A stretch of DNA of 64,000 bases from Dongia_B sp035539215 (GTDB lineage Bacteria > Pseudomonadota > Alphaproteobacteria > Dongiales > Dongiaceae): assembly GCA_035539215.1 (NCBI GenBank), contig DATLIX010000058.1:1-64000 (forward strand). The letters are read 5' to 3'. The translations under genes were made by a program, and so were the position numbers. The number at the start of each line of letters is the position of its first letter. Within the stretch, counting starts at the first letter, position 1. Shown here piece by piece: positions 7,689-16,226 of the stretch. The notes under the pieces were generated by a model. That model was not told the origin of the DNA, made no database searches, and saw nothing but the letters and a program-made list of their open reading frames with translations.

Positions 7689-9386
7689 ATGACAAGCGTT
7701 TCTTCGACATCATCGGCAAGCGTGACTTCATCACAGTCCAGCTCTTCCGTGGATCGCTCCGGTCTGTCGGTCGACGACGTCGTCACCGCGAAAATCCAGC
7801 CCTATCTTGATCGCATCGATACGATCAACAATACCGTCACCAGCAATCAGACGAAGATTTCCGCTTACGAAGATATGCAGAAATTGCTGACGAATCTGGA
7901 AAACGCCGTCGACGCCCTGCGCGATCCCCTGGATTCAAAATCCGACGTTTTCAATATGCGTTCCGCCACGCTGACCTCGTCCAATGGAAGCGTGACGGCT
8001 TCGAATCTCATGTCCGTCTCGGTTGATCCCGGCACGGCGGCGGGCACTCACACGGTAACGGTGACGCAGCTTGCCCAGGCCGAGCGCATCGCCTCCAGTA
8101 CCGTTTCCAGCCGCACCGGCGCGCTCGGCTACAGCGGCACCTTCACGATCGGCGAATCCGGCAAGACCGGTGCCAGCATCAATGTCACGGCCGACATGTC
8201 GCTCAACGACATCGTGACGGCGATCAACAGCAACACGTCTACGACCGGCGTCACCGCCAACATCGTGGCGGTTTCCGGCACCAGCTATAAGCTGGTGTTG
8301 ACCGGCGCCGATACCAACCAGTCGATTACCATGTCGACCAGCAGTGGCACGGCACTCTCGGACCTTGGCATCACCGGATCCGACGGATCGACCGCGGCCA
8401 ATGTCCTGCAGGCGGCGCAGCCGGCCATCCTGACGGTTGACGGCGTCTCCGGTATCGAGCGCGACACGAACGAAGTTGATGACGTCATCGATGGCGTCAC
8501 CATGGACCTGACGGCCGCGGACGCCAATACCACGGTAACCATGACCATCGGCAACGACACGTCTTCGGTGTCCAATGCGCTCGAGACCTTCGTTGAATCC
8601 TATAATGCCTGGCGCGAATTCGTGTCGCAGAACCAGGCAACCAATTCGGACGGGACGGCATCTTCAAGCGCCACCCTGTTCGCGGATTCCACCCTGCGGT
8701 CCGTCGCCACCGACATCGATTCGACCTTGACCTCGATCGTTGGCTCTACTTCCCTGGGGTCCATCGGCATTTCCCTCAATTCCGACAATCAGCTGGAAAT
8801 CGACAGCGACACGCTGGACAATACCCTGAGTTCGAATTTCGACGCCGTTAAAAAGCTTTTCTCCTATACGGCCGATACGTCCAGCGCCGACCTCAATCTG
8901 GTCGCCCATGGCAGCAGCACCTATGCCGGAACGTTCACGCTGAACGTCACCACGGATTCAAGCGGTAACGTCACCGGGGCGACCGCGACCGACAGCAGCG
9001 GCAACACCACCGCCCTCAACGTCTCCGGCAGCGTCATCAGCGGCAAGAGCGGCACCGCCTATGCGGGCCTGCAGTTCTCCTTCTCGGGGACGCAGTCCGA
9101 AAGCATCACCGTCACGGCGAGCCAGGGCATCGCCGACAAGATCTATCAGACCTCCGACGCGGCGGCCGACACGGCGACCGGCTCGGTCCAGTCGCTGATC
9201 AGCACGCTGGAGAGCCAGGACGATACCCTCACCGGCAAGGCCAGCGATCTGCAGACCCAGGCCAACAACTACTACAATTACCTGCTGGACTATTATGGCC
9301 GGCTGGAGGCGCGAATCTCCGAAGCCAACCAGACCGCCGACCTTTTGAGCCAGCTGCTGAGTTCCGATAATTCAAGTTCCAACTGA
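7689..9386 (+). CDS. fliD: Flagellar filament cap protein FliD (HAP2)
   Basis: 565-residue filament-capping protein that sits at the growing tip and helps insert flagellin. A Ser-rich N-terminus leads into the FliD_N region (SGLSVDDVVTAKIQPYLDRI, coiled coil, then VSVDPGTAAGTHTVTVTQLA at about residue 110). The centre is Thr/Ser/Asp-rich with beta-type repeats. The C-terminal FliD_C region ends in a coiled coil (NNYYNYLLDYYGRLEARISE, followed by TADLLSQLLSS). Length fits the family. AGGGGCG precedes the ATG. It lies between flagellin and fliS, the common fliC-fliD-fliS order. Confidence 0.94.
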   Translation: MTSVSSTSSASVTSSQSSSSVDRSGLSVDDVVTAKIQPYLDRIDTINNTVTSNQTKISAYEDMQKLLTNLENAVDALRDPLDSKSDVFNMRSATLTSSNGSVTASNLMSVSVDPGTAAGTHTVTVTQLAQAERIASSTVSSRTGALGYSGTFTIGESGKTGASINVTADMSLNDIVTAINSNTSTTGVTANIVAVSGTSYKLVLTGADTNQSITMSTSSGTALSDLGITGSDGSTAANVLQAAQPAILTVDGVSGIERDTNEVDDVIDGVTMDLTAADANTTVTMTIGNDTSSVSNALETFVESYNAWREFVSQNQATNSDGTASSSATLFADSTLRSVATDIDSTLTSIVGSTSLGSIGISLNSDNQLEIDSDTLDNTLSSNFDAVKKLFSYTADTSSADLNLVAHGSSTYAGTFTLNVTTDSSGNVTGATATDSSGNTTALNVSGSVISGKSGTAYAGLQFSFSGTQSESITVTASQGIADKIYQTSDAAADTATGSVQSLISTLESQDDTLTGKASDLQTQANNYYNYLLDYYGRLEARISEANQTADLLSQLLSSDNSSSN

Positions 9387-9506
9387 GGGCGCAGTCGTCT
9401 TCGGCGATACGTGATGCGCGCCTTACGGCCGGCGACGCGTCAACCGGCCTGCTTCGATGCACCGGTTCCGACGATATGAAACTGAAATTTACGGCAGGAT
9501 CATCAT

Positions 9507-10109
9507 ATGCGACAGAAGTCCTCTCCGATCTCCGCCTACACCAGCGCTCTCGGCACGAGGCCGCCGCTTCACACGGTGGTCGGTCTCTATGACCTGGCCA
9601 TCGTCCATACGATTCGCGCGGCCGATGCCAGCCATCGCCGTGATCCGGAACAGCAATTCAACGAAGCGTTGAAGGCCGCCCAGGTTCTCAACGGGTTGAG
9701 CTGCTGTCTCGACATGCGGCGGGGCGGGGATGTTGCCGTCTCGCTCCGGGATATGTATCAGACGGTCGTGGCCGTGCTGATGCGGGCGGTAGCGAAGCGG
9801 GACGCGGCACAGACCTATCTGCAGCTTGCCGAGGCCATCCGGCTGACGCGGAATGCCTGGGCCGAGATCGCCAAACTGCCGGTTTCGGTGAAGCCGCTGA
9901 CGATCACCCCGCTCGAGCCCGAGCCGGCTTCGCCAGTCTCGGGGTTTACGAGCCAGAAACAATCCGTTATGAATTTAAAAGGGCAGGGTAGATTGGGCCT
10001 GTCACAAAACGATTGGACGTTGGAAAGACTTGAGCGGCCCAGTAATGCCACTAGCGGCCTTTCTGGAAAGACTCCAGAAATACGGCGAAAATCTGTCGAT
10101 CTGGCCTGA
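9507..10109 (+). CDS. fliS: Flagellar export chaperone FliS
   Basis: 200-residue FliS homologue that should bind the C-terminus of flagellin in the cytoplasm and prevent premature polymerisation. The helical core covers about residues 1-135 (VVGLYDLAIVHTIRAADA, KAAQVLNGLSCCLDM, VSLRDMYQTVVAVLMRAVAK). FliS is usually 120-150 residues, so the Pro/Ser-rich tail of about 60 residues is an extension. The tail overlaps the next reading frame by about 65 bases and may not be conserved. The ATG follows CAGGAT. Position after fliD supports the call. Confidence 0.85.
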   Translation: MRQKSSPISAYTSALGTRPPLHTVVGLYDLAIVHTIRAADASHRRDPEQQFNEALKAAQVLNGLSCCLDMRRGGDVAVSLRDMYQTVVAVLMRAVAKRDAAQTYLQLAEAIRLTRNAWAEIAKLPVSVKPLTITPLEPEPASPVSGFTSQKQSVMNLKGQGRLGLSQNDWTLERLERPSNATSGLSGKTPEIRRKSVDLA

Positions 10110-10317
10110 GGCTGATCGCAAAGCAGCTGATTTGCTGCTGCTGGAGAGTGAGCCCGCGCGTCTTGCCCTTGCAGAAATGCGCGTTTTGCGCGATGCCCTG
10201 AAAGCCCCCGCGGAAAAAGCGCCGGGATATCTGACGGACCGAATCATGCGGGCCGTCTCCGGCCATGTCCTCACCGGTACGTCGCACGATATTCTACCGG
10301 TACAGGATGACCGCTAA
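10045..10317 (+). CDS. Small hypothetical protein overlapping fliS
   Basis: 90-residue acidic helical protein starting with PLAAFLERLQKYGENLSIWP. It overlaps the 3' end of fliS by 65 bases in another frame. A TTG start at 10030, preceded by GGAAAG, would add five residues and is the alternative. The sequence is predicted mostly alpha-helical, without membrane segments or cysteines. The frame has good codon use beyond the overlap. I do not recognise a family. Position between fliS and flgD suggests a flagellar accessory role, possibly a regulator or chaperone, but nothing in the sequence proves it. Confidence 0.6.
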   Translation: MPLAAFLERLQKYGENLSIWPEADRKAADLLLLESEPARLALAEMRVLRDALKAPAEKAPGYLTDRIMRAVSGHVLTGTSHDILPVQDDR

Positions 10318-10647
10318 CGAGCCAGGCGTGAGATCCAGCTTGCGCTAGGGTTTTTCCATGCCGAATTGCGCTGTTTTCCGCTGATCCGCAAATCTCTGTC
10401 CGGCGTTCCGCCTTTGGCAGAGCTGTCTCACAATACCCCCGTCTTTGCCGCTGCTTCGCCTGTCGTCACACGCTGACGACGATCGCGCGATTTCCAGGCG
10501 CTGTTTTAGTGGCCTCGGCTGAGAAATAGCCCGCCTAGCGGGCCCGGCCTGCTCCGTAAAAACCGATGAAAAGCAGCGCAAGTGATTGCGCCATGGATCG
10601 CGGCAGGCGTCGCGATCGGTTTAACGCCTCATCGCGGAGCGGACCCA
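10318..10647. other. Non-coding region upstream of flgD
   Basis: About 330 bases with no supported gene between the small fliS-overlapping gene and flgD. It probably carries the promoter of the flgD-flgE operon. I found no convincing sigma-54 (GG-N10-GC) or sigma-28 element by eye. A GC-rich dyad, CCCGCCTAGCGGG, lies near 10530-10542. Confidence 0.45.
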
Positions 10648-11340
10648 ATGACCGTCACTGCCCTCGCCAGTTCAGCGTCCAGTTCTTCAAGTTCGTCGAG
10701 TTCGTCGAGTTCTGCCAGTGCCTCGGCGGCCAACGACGCCAACACGGCCTACAATACCTTTCTCACCTTGCTGACGACGGAGCTGCAGAACCAGAATCCG
10801 CTGGACCCCACCGATACCAGCGAATTCACCAGCCAGTTGATCGGCCTCGCAGGTGTCGAGCAGCAGGAGAATATGGGCCTGGAACTGGCCTCCATCGCCG
10901 ACACCTTGAACTCCTATGGGCTGTCGAACGGTGTTGCCTATATGGACAAGAGCATCACCTATACCGACGACACGGCGCCGATGCAGGATGGCAGCGCCAA
11001 CTGGCAATACACGCTGTCGGATGACGCCGCTTCCACCAAGCTGACGGTGACAGATTCCGACGGCAATGTCGTCTGGACCGGCACCGGCGATACCACCAGC
11101 GGCACGCATTCCTTTTCCTGGGATGGAACGGACACGGACGGGGCGTCCCATACCAGCGGCGCCTACACCTTGACCGTGTCTTCGGTCGACAGCTCGGGTG
11201 CGACCGTCTCCACCAGCATCTCCTCGATCGGCACGGTCACCGGCGTCACCACGTCGAGCGGCACCACGGAGCTGCAGCTCGGCGATGATTTGTCCATTCC
11301 GCTTGCCGATGTCACCGGCATTCACAGCGCGACCAATTAA
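10648..11340 (+). CDS. flgD: Flagellar hook capping / assembly protein FlgD
   Basis: 230-residue hook-cap scaffold required for polymerisation of FlgE. After a Ser-rich leader comes the FlgD signature (YNTFLTLLTTELQNQNPLDP, then TSEFTSQLIGLAGVEQQ) at about residues 33-75. Next is the FlgD tudor/FlnI-like C-terminal region (FSWDGTDTDG, GAYTLTV). ATG at 10648 is chosen over an upstream in-frame ATG at 10582 because residues before it have no homology and GCGGAG lies upstream. The hook gene flgE follows after 17 bases, the normal flgD-flgE pair. A run of about 13 serines near residue 10 is encoded by a repetitive tract. Confidence 0.92.
   Translation: MTVTALASSASSSSSSSSSSSSASASAANDANTAYNTFLTLLTTELQNQNPLDPTDTSEFTSQLIGLAGVEQQENMGLELASIADTLNSYGLSNGVAYMDKSITYTDDTAPMQDGSANWQYTLSDDAASTKLTVTDSDGNVVWTGTGDTTSGTHSFSWDGTDTDGASHTSGAYTLTVSSVDSSGATVSTSISSIGTVTGVTTSSGTTELQLGDDLSIPLADVTGIHSATN
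10682..10712 (+). repeat. In-frame tandem repeat encoding poly-Ser in flgD
   Basis: The 9-base unit GTTCGTCGA occurs twice back to back (10691-10699, 10700-10708), continues into a third partial copy to 10712, and follows a diverged copy from 10682. Because the unit is three codons, copy-number change would alter the serine run without shifting the frame. Confidence 0.7.
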
Positions 11341-11357
11341 GACCTCAGGAGCAAGCC

Positions 11358-12653
11358 ATGACGATCGGCAGCGCACTCAATTCCGCCGTTTCGGCGATCA
11401 ATGCCCAGAGCAAGGCCCTGGCAATCATTTCCAACAACCTCGCCAATGCCAGCACCTACGGCTACAAGTCCGTCTATACCAGCTTCTACGACCTGGTGAA
11501 TGACAGCAACACCTCCTCGTCTTTGGCTTCCGGTGGCGTCGTTGCCAACGCGACGCAAAATGTCAATGCGCAAGGCAATATCGGTTCCACCGGCACCTCG
11601 ACCAACGTTGCCATCGACGGTTCCGGCTTCTTCGTGGTGACCTATAACAACGACTCCTCGCAGACCTATTTCACCCGCGACGGCAATTTCGACACCGATG
11701 ATCAGGGCTATCTGACGAATAACGGCTACTATCTGATGGGGTGGCCGACGGATTCCACCGGCAAGATCGTCTCGACCGACACCAATAGCACCGCCGGCCT
11801 CGAGGCGATCAATGTCGACAAGTTCGCGACCTCGGCCGGCGCCTCCACCTCGGACGTGCTGAAGGCGAACCTGCCCGCCAGTGCGGCGGTAGGCGATACC
11901 TTCAATACCAGCACGACCATCTATGATTCGCTCGGTGTCGCCCAGAGCGTGCCCGTGACCTGGGAGAAGACAGCCGCCAATACCTGGACGATGACCTACG
12001 GCAACCCGACGGATCCGACCGATAACACGACGACGACCGGCACGATCGGCGGCAACACGACCTACACCATCAGCTTCAACTCCGACGGCACGTTGAACAC
12101 CATCACCGATGCGGGCGGCGCGACCGTCACCGCGCCGACGCTGACCGTCAGCAGCTGGGATGATGGTGCCGCCGCCAGCAGCGTCTCGGTCAATCTCGGC
12201 ACTTCCGGCCAGTCGGATGGCCTGACGCAATATTCCCCCACCACCGACGATCCGCAGGTGGAAATTCGCAGCGACACGCCGGACGGCTTCGCCTATGGCC
12301 ACCTGACCGGTGTCACGGTGGGCAAGGACGGAACGGTGACCGCCGCCTATGACAACGGCCAGAAGGTGCCGATCTATAAGATCCCGGTTGCCACCTTCCC
12401 GAATTCCGATGGCCTGTCGGTGAAATCCGACAACGTCTACCAGATGAGCGGCAGCTCCGGAAACTATACCCTGCACACCGCCGGCGAAGGCGGCTCGGGC
12501 AAGATCGACGGCAGCAGCCTCGAATCGTCCAACGTCAGCACGGCCGACCAGCTCAGCCTCATGATCGTCTGCCAGCAGAACTATTCCGCATCCTCGCAGG
12601 TCATCAGCACCTGCAAGACGATGTTTGATGATCTCATCTCGGCGATCCGCTGA
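11358..12653 (+). CDS. flgE: Flagellar hook protein FlgE
   Basis: 431-residue hook subunit. The N-terminus (ALNSAVSAINAQSKALAIIS, then NNLANASTYGYKS) is the rod/hook/HAP signature. FlgE-type domains occupy the middle (GNIGSTGTSTNVAIDGSGFF, FTRDGNFDTDDQGYLTNN). The C-terminus (TADQLSLMIVCQQNYSASSQ, then VISTCKTMFDDLI) is the conserved D0 helix. Length is standard. AGGAGC precedes the ATG. It follows flgD by 17 bases and precedes a small unknown gene by 14 bases, so all probably share one transcript. The two cysteines in the C-terminal helix are unusual for a secreted axial protein. Confidence 0.95.
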   Translation: MTIGSALNSAVSAINAQSKALAIISNNLANASTYGYKSVYTSFYDLVNDSNTSSSLASGGVVANATQNVNAQGNIGSTGTSTNVAIDGSGFFVVTYNNDSSQTYFTRDGNFDTDDQGYLTNNGYYLMGWPTDSTGKIVSTDTNSTAGLEAINVDKFATSAGASTSDVLKANLPASAAVGDTFNTSTTIYDSLGVAQSVPVTWEKTAANTWTMTYGNPTDPTDNTTTTGTIGGNTTYTISFNSDGTLNTITDAGGATVTAPTLTVSSWDDGAAASSVSVNLGTSGQSDGLTQYSPTTDDPQVEIRSDTPDGFAYGHLTGVTVGKDGTVTAAYDNGQKVPIYKIPVATFPNSDGLSVKSDNVYQMSGSSGNYTLHTAGEGGSGKIDGSSLESSNVSTADQLSLMIVCQQNYSASSQVISTCKTMFDDLISAIR

Positions 12654-12667
12654 TCCGGGCGGGACCG

Positions 12668-12997
12668 ATGACAAGCGCAGCAAAAATCACCTTTGAAGAG
12701 CTTGAGCGGCTGGACCGGCAGGCGCGGCAGAAGGTCGCCGGCATCCGCCGCCTGTTTACGCCGGATCTGCAGGCGCTCCGGCGCGCCGGGAACGCGGCGG
12801 CGACGTCGGACCAGCAGCATGACCTGCGAAATCTCAAGGTCGCGCTGGCCCTGGCGGATCTGACCGATCTACGCGACTCGCTGAAGCAATACCGGGACCT
12901 GATCGTCGCCGAGATCAGGCAGCATAATTGTGCGCAGAGCGCCGTGGCCGCTTATGCGAAATCGCTGCATGGCACGAAAGTGCGACGCAGCCATTAA
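12668..12997 (+). CDS. Small hypothetical protein in flagellar operon
   Basis: 109-residue basic, predicted all-helical protein with heptad-like charge patterns (ITFEELERLDRQARQKVAGI; DLRDSLKQYRDLIVAEI). No signal peptide or membrane segment. It starts 14 bases after flgE with GCGGGA upstream, and the FlgN-like gene follows after 16 bases. The tight packing argues that it is expressed with the hook genes. I do not recognise a family. A chaperone or regulatory partner for the next gene is a plausible guess based only on position and helical character. Confidence 0.75.
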   Translation: MTSAAKITFEELERLDRQARQKVAGIRRLFTPDLQALRRAGNAAATSDQQHDLRNLKVALALADLTDLRDSLKQYRDLIVAEIRQHNCAQSAVAAYAKSLHGTKVRRSH

Positions 12998-13013
12998 TTC
13001 GGAGATGTGAGAG

Positions 13014-13481
13014 ATGCCGACGATCCATAACAGCAATCATGCCAGTTCAAATCCCATTCTCAACGAACTGGCGATTGCCGACCTGATCTTCGTCATGAAG
13101 GAATTGATCACCGTCGTCTATTCCGAGAACGAACTTCTGACCCGCGGCGTGCCGGCGGCGCTCTCGGACTATGCCGAGCAGAAGGACCACCTTACCGATC
13201 GGTTCGGCGATCTCAGCCGCGGCGTGCTGACTTCCTGCTCGCAGGAATTGTCAGACGACGAGGATCTGCGGGAGCAGATCGTCGCGACCGGCCAGATGCT
13301 GAAATCGCTCACCCAGGAGAATATGCGGCTGCTGCGCGGCGCCATGGATGCCACACGCCGGCGCATCAACTCGGTGATGACTGCCATCCAGGCGGAACAG
13401 GGCAAGCAGGGTACCTACAGCGCCAACGGGAAGATAACGGCGGCGAATTTCATCGACCGGCAGACCAGTTACAAAGCCTGA
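13014..13481 (+). CDS. FlgN-like flagellar export chaperone
   Basis: 155-residue helical protein located immediately upstream of flgK and flgL, the two FlgN clients. The centre (FVMKELITVVYSENELLTRG, ALSDYAEQKDHLTDRF, then QMLKSLTQENMRLLRGAMDA) fits the weakly conserved FlgN pattern of long helices with a conserved E-N-E-x-L element. Sequence conservation in FlgN is low, so position carries much of the weight. The C-terminal part (about residues 130-155) would be the substrate-binding amphipathic region. GGAG and GAGAG sites precede the ATG. An alternative is an uncharacterised flagellar protein of the same fold. Confidence 0.68.
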   Translation: MPTIHNSNHASSNPILNELAIADLIFVMKELITVVYSENELLTRGVPAALSDYAEQKDHLTDRFGDLSRGVLTSCSQELSDDEDLREQIVATGQMLKSLTQENMRLLRGAMDATRRRINSVMTAIQAEQGKQGTYSANGKITAANFIDRQTSYKA

Positions 13482-13505
13482 TTTCGCGGCGACGGGAGAG
13501 TTTCG

Positions 13506-15266
13506 ATGTCACTCAACATCGCCATCAGTTCCGCTGTATCCTCTCTTCTCGCTATCGAGAAGCAGCTGGCAGTGGCCTCGGCCAATGTCTCCAACGCAAC
13601 GGTCAACGGATACACCGCCAAATCCGTCACCCTGGAGACGCAGGTCACGAACGGCGGCGGCTCGGGCGTCGATGTTGCCGCCATCACCAGCAGCGTCAAC
13701 AAATATCTGCTCAAGGATATCCTTTCCGCGACCACGGCGGCAGGCGCAGATTCGACCACTTCCGACTATTATACCTCGCTGCAGAACTTGCTGGGCGAGG
13801 TCTCGGATAGCACTTCCGGCAGCGATCTCTCCTCGCAGCTCACCAAACTGTCGACAGCCTTGCAGAATCTGGAGGCGACGCCCGACGATGTCAGCCTGAA
13901 AAACCAGGTCGTCAACGACCTCGACGACCTTGCCGCCAACCTCCGCTCCACCTCGAACGGCATTCAGGACTTGCGGACGCAGGCCGACCAGGAGATCGGC
14001 GACAAGGTAACCGAGGTCAATTCCGCGCTCGATAACATCAACGACCTCAACAAGCAGATCGCCCTCGCGAAGTCGCGCGGCGAATCGACGGCGGACCTCG
14101 AGGATCAGCGCAATACCGCCCTGCAGACCATCGCCGGCGATATGAACGTCAGTTCCTATACCGACAGCAATGATCAGCTGCACATCTTCACCGCCGGCAA
14201 CCAGGCGCTGCTGAACGGGACGGTGGTCAATCATCTGTCGCACAGCGCCGCCTCCTCGATCTCCGACGGCGTCGTCTATTCCGGCTCCTCCGGCACAGGC
14301 ATTTCGGGCATCTATGTGGCCGGTACCGATATCACCAGCCAGATCACCGGCGGCAATATCGGCGCTCTGATCGATATGCGGGACAATACCCTGGTCAAGG
14401 CACAGGACGAGCTCGACAATCTGGCTTCGGGGTTGAGCTCGGCCGTCAATGCGGTCACCAACCAGGGCAGCGCCTCGCCCCCGCCCTCGTCGCTGACGGG
14501 GACAACGACGGTTGCCGCAACGGACGCGATATCCCCGGCCAGCGGAACGACTTTGCGCGTGGCGCTGACCGATTCCAGCGGCAAGATCACCAGCTATCAG
14601 GATGTCGATCTCTCCTCCGCGACCTCGGTCCAGGATGTTCTGGATAGCCTCAATGCCATCAGCGGCGTCACCGCCAGCATCACTGACGGTCACCTCGCCA
14701 TCAGCAACAGCAGCGGCGGGGGTGTGGCGATCTCGACTTTATCCGGCACGGTCGGCGGAACCGACGTTTCAAGCTATTTCGGCCTCAATGACGTGGTGAC
14801 GGGCGGCAGTTCGGCGCAAACATTCTCGGTCCGCAGCGATCTCCTTTCCAACAGCTCACTATTGTCGACCGGGAAGCTCAGCCAGAGCGCCACCCTGACG
14901 GTGGGCGATACGGCGATCGGCGCCTCGGATGCCAGCATCGTGACCTCGCTCTACAATACGCTGACCAGCAGCAACAATTTCGCGGCGGCAGGCTGGCTGG
15001 GAAGCACTTCCACCAGCTTTTCCAGCTATGCCGCAAACCTGATCTCGGACATTGCCACCCGGTCAAGCAACGCCACTTCGGATGCCACCGCGTCGGCCGC
15101 CAGTTTGAACACGCTGACGACCAGTTTCAGCAATCAGTCCGGCGTCAATACCGACGAGCAGACGGCGCTCCTCAGCCAGCTGCAGAGCTATTACGCGGCT
15201 TCCGCCCAGGTGATCAGCACGGCCAATGCGATGTTCACCAGTCTGATCAATGCTGTCGCCAGCTGA
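13506..15266 (+). CDS. flgK: Flagellar hook-associated protein 1 FlgK
   Basis: 586-residue hook-filament junction protein. The N-terminal rod/hook helix (VSSLLAIEKQLAVASANVSN, then ATVNGYTAKSVTLE) and the C-terminal D0 helix (LLSQLQSYYAASAQVISTAN, then AMFTSLINAV) are diagnostic. The FlgK-specific coiled segment (LRTQADQEIGDKVTEVNSAL, DLNKQIALAKSRGES, DLEDQRNTALQTIAGDMNV) lies at about residues 155-215. The middle is Ser/Thr/Gly-rich. GGGAGAG precedes the ATG. It follows the FlgN-like gene by 24 bases and precedes flgL by 27, so co-transcription is likely. Confidence 0.95.
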   Translation: MSLNIAISSAVSSLLAIEKQLAVASANVSNATVNGYTAKSVTLETQVTNGGGSGVDVAAITSSVNKYLLKDILSATTAAGADSTTSDYYTSLQNLLGEVSDSTSGSDLSSQLTKLSTALQNLEATPDDVSLKNQVVNDLDDLAANLRSTSNGIQDLRTQADQEIGDKVTEVNSALDNINDLNKQIALAKSRGESTADLEDQRNTALQTIAGDMNVSSYTDSNDQLHIFTAGNQALLNGTVVNHLSHSAASSISDGVVYSGSSGTGISGIYVAGTDITSQITGGNIGALIDMRDNTLVKAQDELDNLASGLSSAVNAVTNQGSASPPPSSLTGTTTVAATDAISPASGTTLRVALTDSSGKITSYQDVDLSSATSVQDVLDSLNAISGVTASITDGHLAISNSSGGGVAISTLSGTVGGTDVSSYFGLNDVVTGGSSAQTFSVRSDLLSNSSLLSTGKLSQSATLTVGDTAIGASDASIVTSLYNTLTSSNNFAAAGWLGSTSTSFSSYAANLISDIATRSSNATSDATASAASLNTLTTSFSNQSGVNTDEQTALLSQLQSYYAASAQVISTANAMFTSLINAVAS

Positions 15267-15293
15267 TACCGAGCGTCGTGGAAAGGTACCGCA

Positions 15294-16196
15294 ATGTTAA
15301 GCGTTTCGACCTATGGCCTCTTCAACAGCGTTCTCAATGGCGCAAAGAACGTGCAGAGGGCCGAGGCACAGGCCTCGATCCAGCAATCGACCGGCCTGGT
15401 CGGCACCAGCTTTGCCGATTATGGCGACAAGTCGCGGCAATTGCTCACGCTGCAGAACGAATCGACCCAGACGCAATCCTTCAGCGACAACACCAAGGTC
15501 GCGAGCAACCGCAGCCAGGCGACCTATAGCGCCGTCGGCGATATGATCACCTTGCTGACATCCCTGAAAACGGCGATCAGCTCGGCGATGTCGGGGACGG
15601 CCGCGACAACCTTGAACGCGGTGGGCAGCTCGACGCTGGAAGACCTCTCCAGTGCGCTCAACACCCAGCTCAACGGACGCTATCTTTTTGCCGGCAGCCA
15701 GACGGATCAGCCGGCTGTCGACCTGACCACCTATGCGACGACCCCCGCAAGCGCCACCACGACGGATAGCAGTTACTATCAGGGCGACTCCCAGCAGGCT
15801 TCCGTGCGGGTCTCCGACACCTCGAGCATCACCTATGGCGTCACCGGCGACAATTCGGCGATCGAGGAAGCCCTGCGGGCGGCGAAACTGGTGTCGCAGG
15901 CGACCACGGATCCCGTCGATACCGCAGCGCTCAGCGCCGCCTTCGATCTCGCCGGCACCGCTATCACCGATCTCTCCAATCTACAGGCCTCGATCTCCGT
16001 AACCTCCGGCCGGTTGACGGACGCCCAGCAGAGCCAGACCACCTATCTGTCGCTGCTCGATGACGCCACCAGCAATATCAAGAACGTCGATACCGCCGAG
16101 GCTCTTGCCAAGGCGCAGGAACTTCAGACGCAATTGCAGGCGTCCTATTCGGCGCTGTCGATCGTGATGAAGGTCCACCTCACCGACTATCTCTGA
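15294..16196 (+). CDS. flgL: Flagellar hook-associated protein 3 FlgL
   Basis: 300-residue flagellin-like junction protein that joins FlgK to the filament. The N-terminal flagellin-type helix (STYGLFNSVLNGAKNVQRAE, then AQASIQQSTG) and the C-terminal helix (AEALAKAQELQTQLQASYSA) are visible. The motif LNGRYLFAGSQTDQPAV near residue 130 is a hallmark of FlgL/flagellin. It starts with ATG after GGAAAGG, 27 bases downstream of flgK. It is not a second flagellin: size, position next to flgK and the FAGS motif favour FlgL. Confidence 0.93.
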   Translation: MLSVSTYGLFNSVLNGAKNVQRAEAQASIQQSTGLVGTSFADYGDKSRQLLTLQNESTQTQSFSDNTKVASNRSQATYSAVGDMITLLTSLKTAISSAMSGTAATTLNAVGSSTLEDLSSALNTQLNGRYLFAGSQTDQPAVDLTTYATTPASATTTDSSYYQGDSQQASVRVSDTSSITYGVTGDNSAIEEALRAAKLVSQATTDPVDTAALSAAFDLAGTAITDLSNLQASISVTSGRLTDAQQSQTTYLSLLDDATSNIKNVDTAEALAKAQELQTQLQASYSALSIVMKVHLTDYL

Positions 16197-16226
16197 CGCG
16201 ATTATCTTCTGATACGGGTACAGGTC

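Noticed and set aside
11337..12683. Long open frame antisense to flgE
   Set aside because: GC-rich third positions create open antisense frames; no recognisable protein and complete overlap with flgE.
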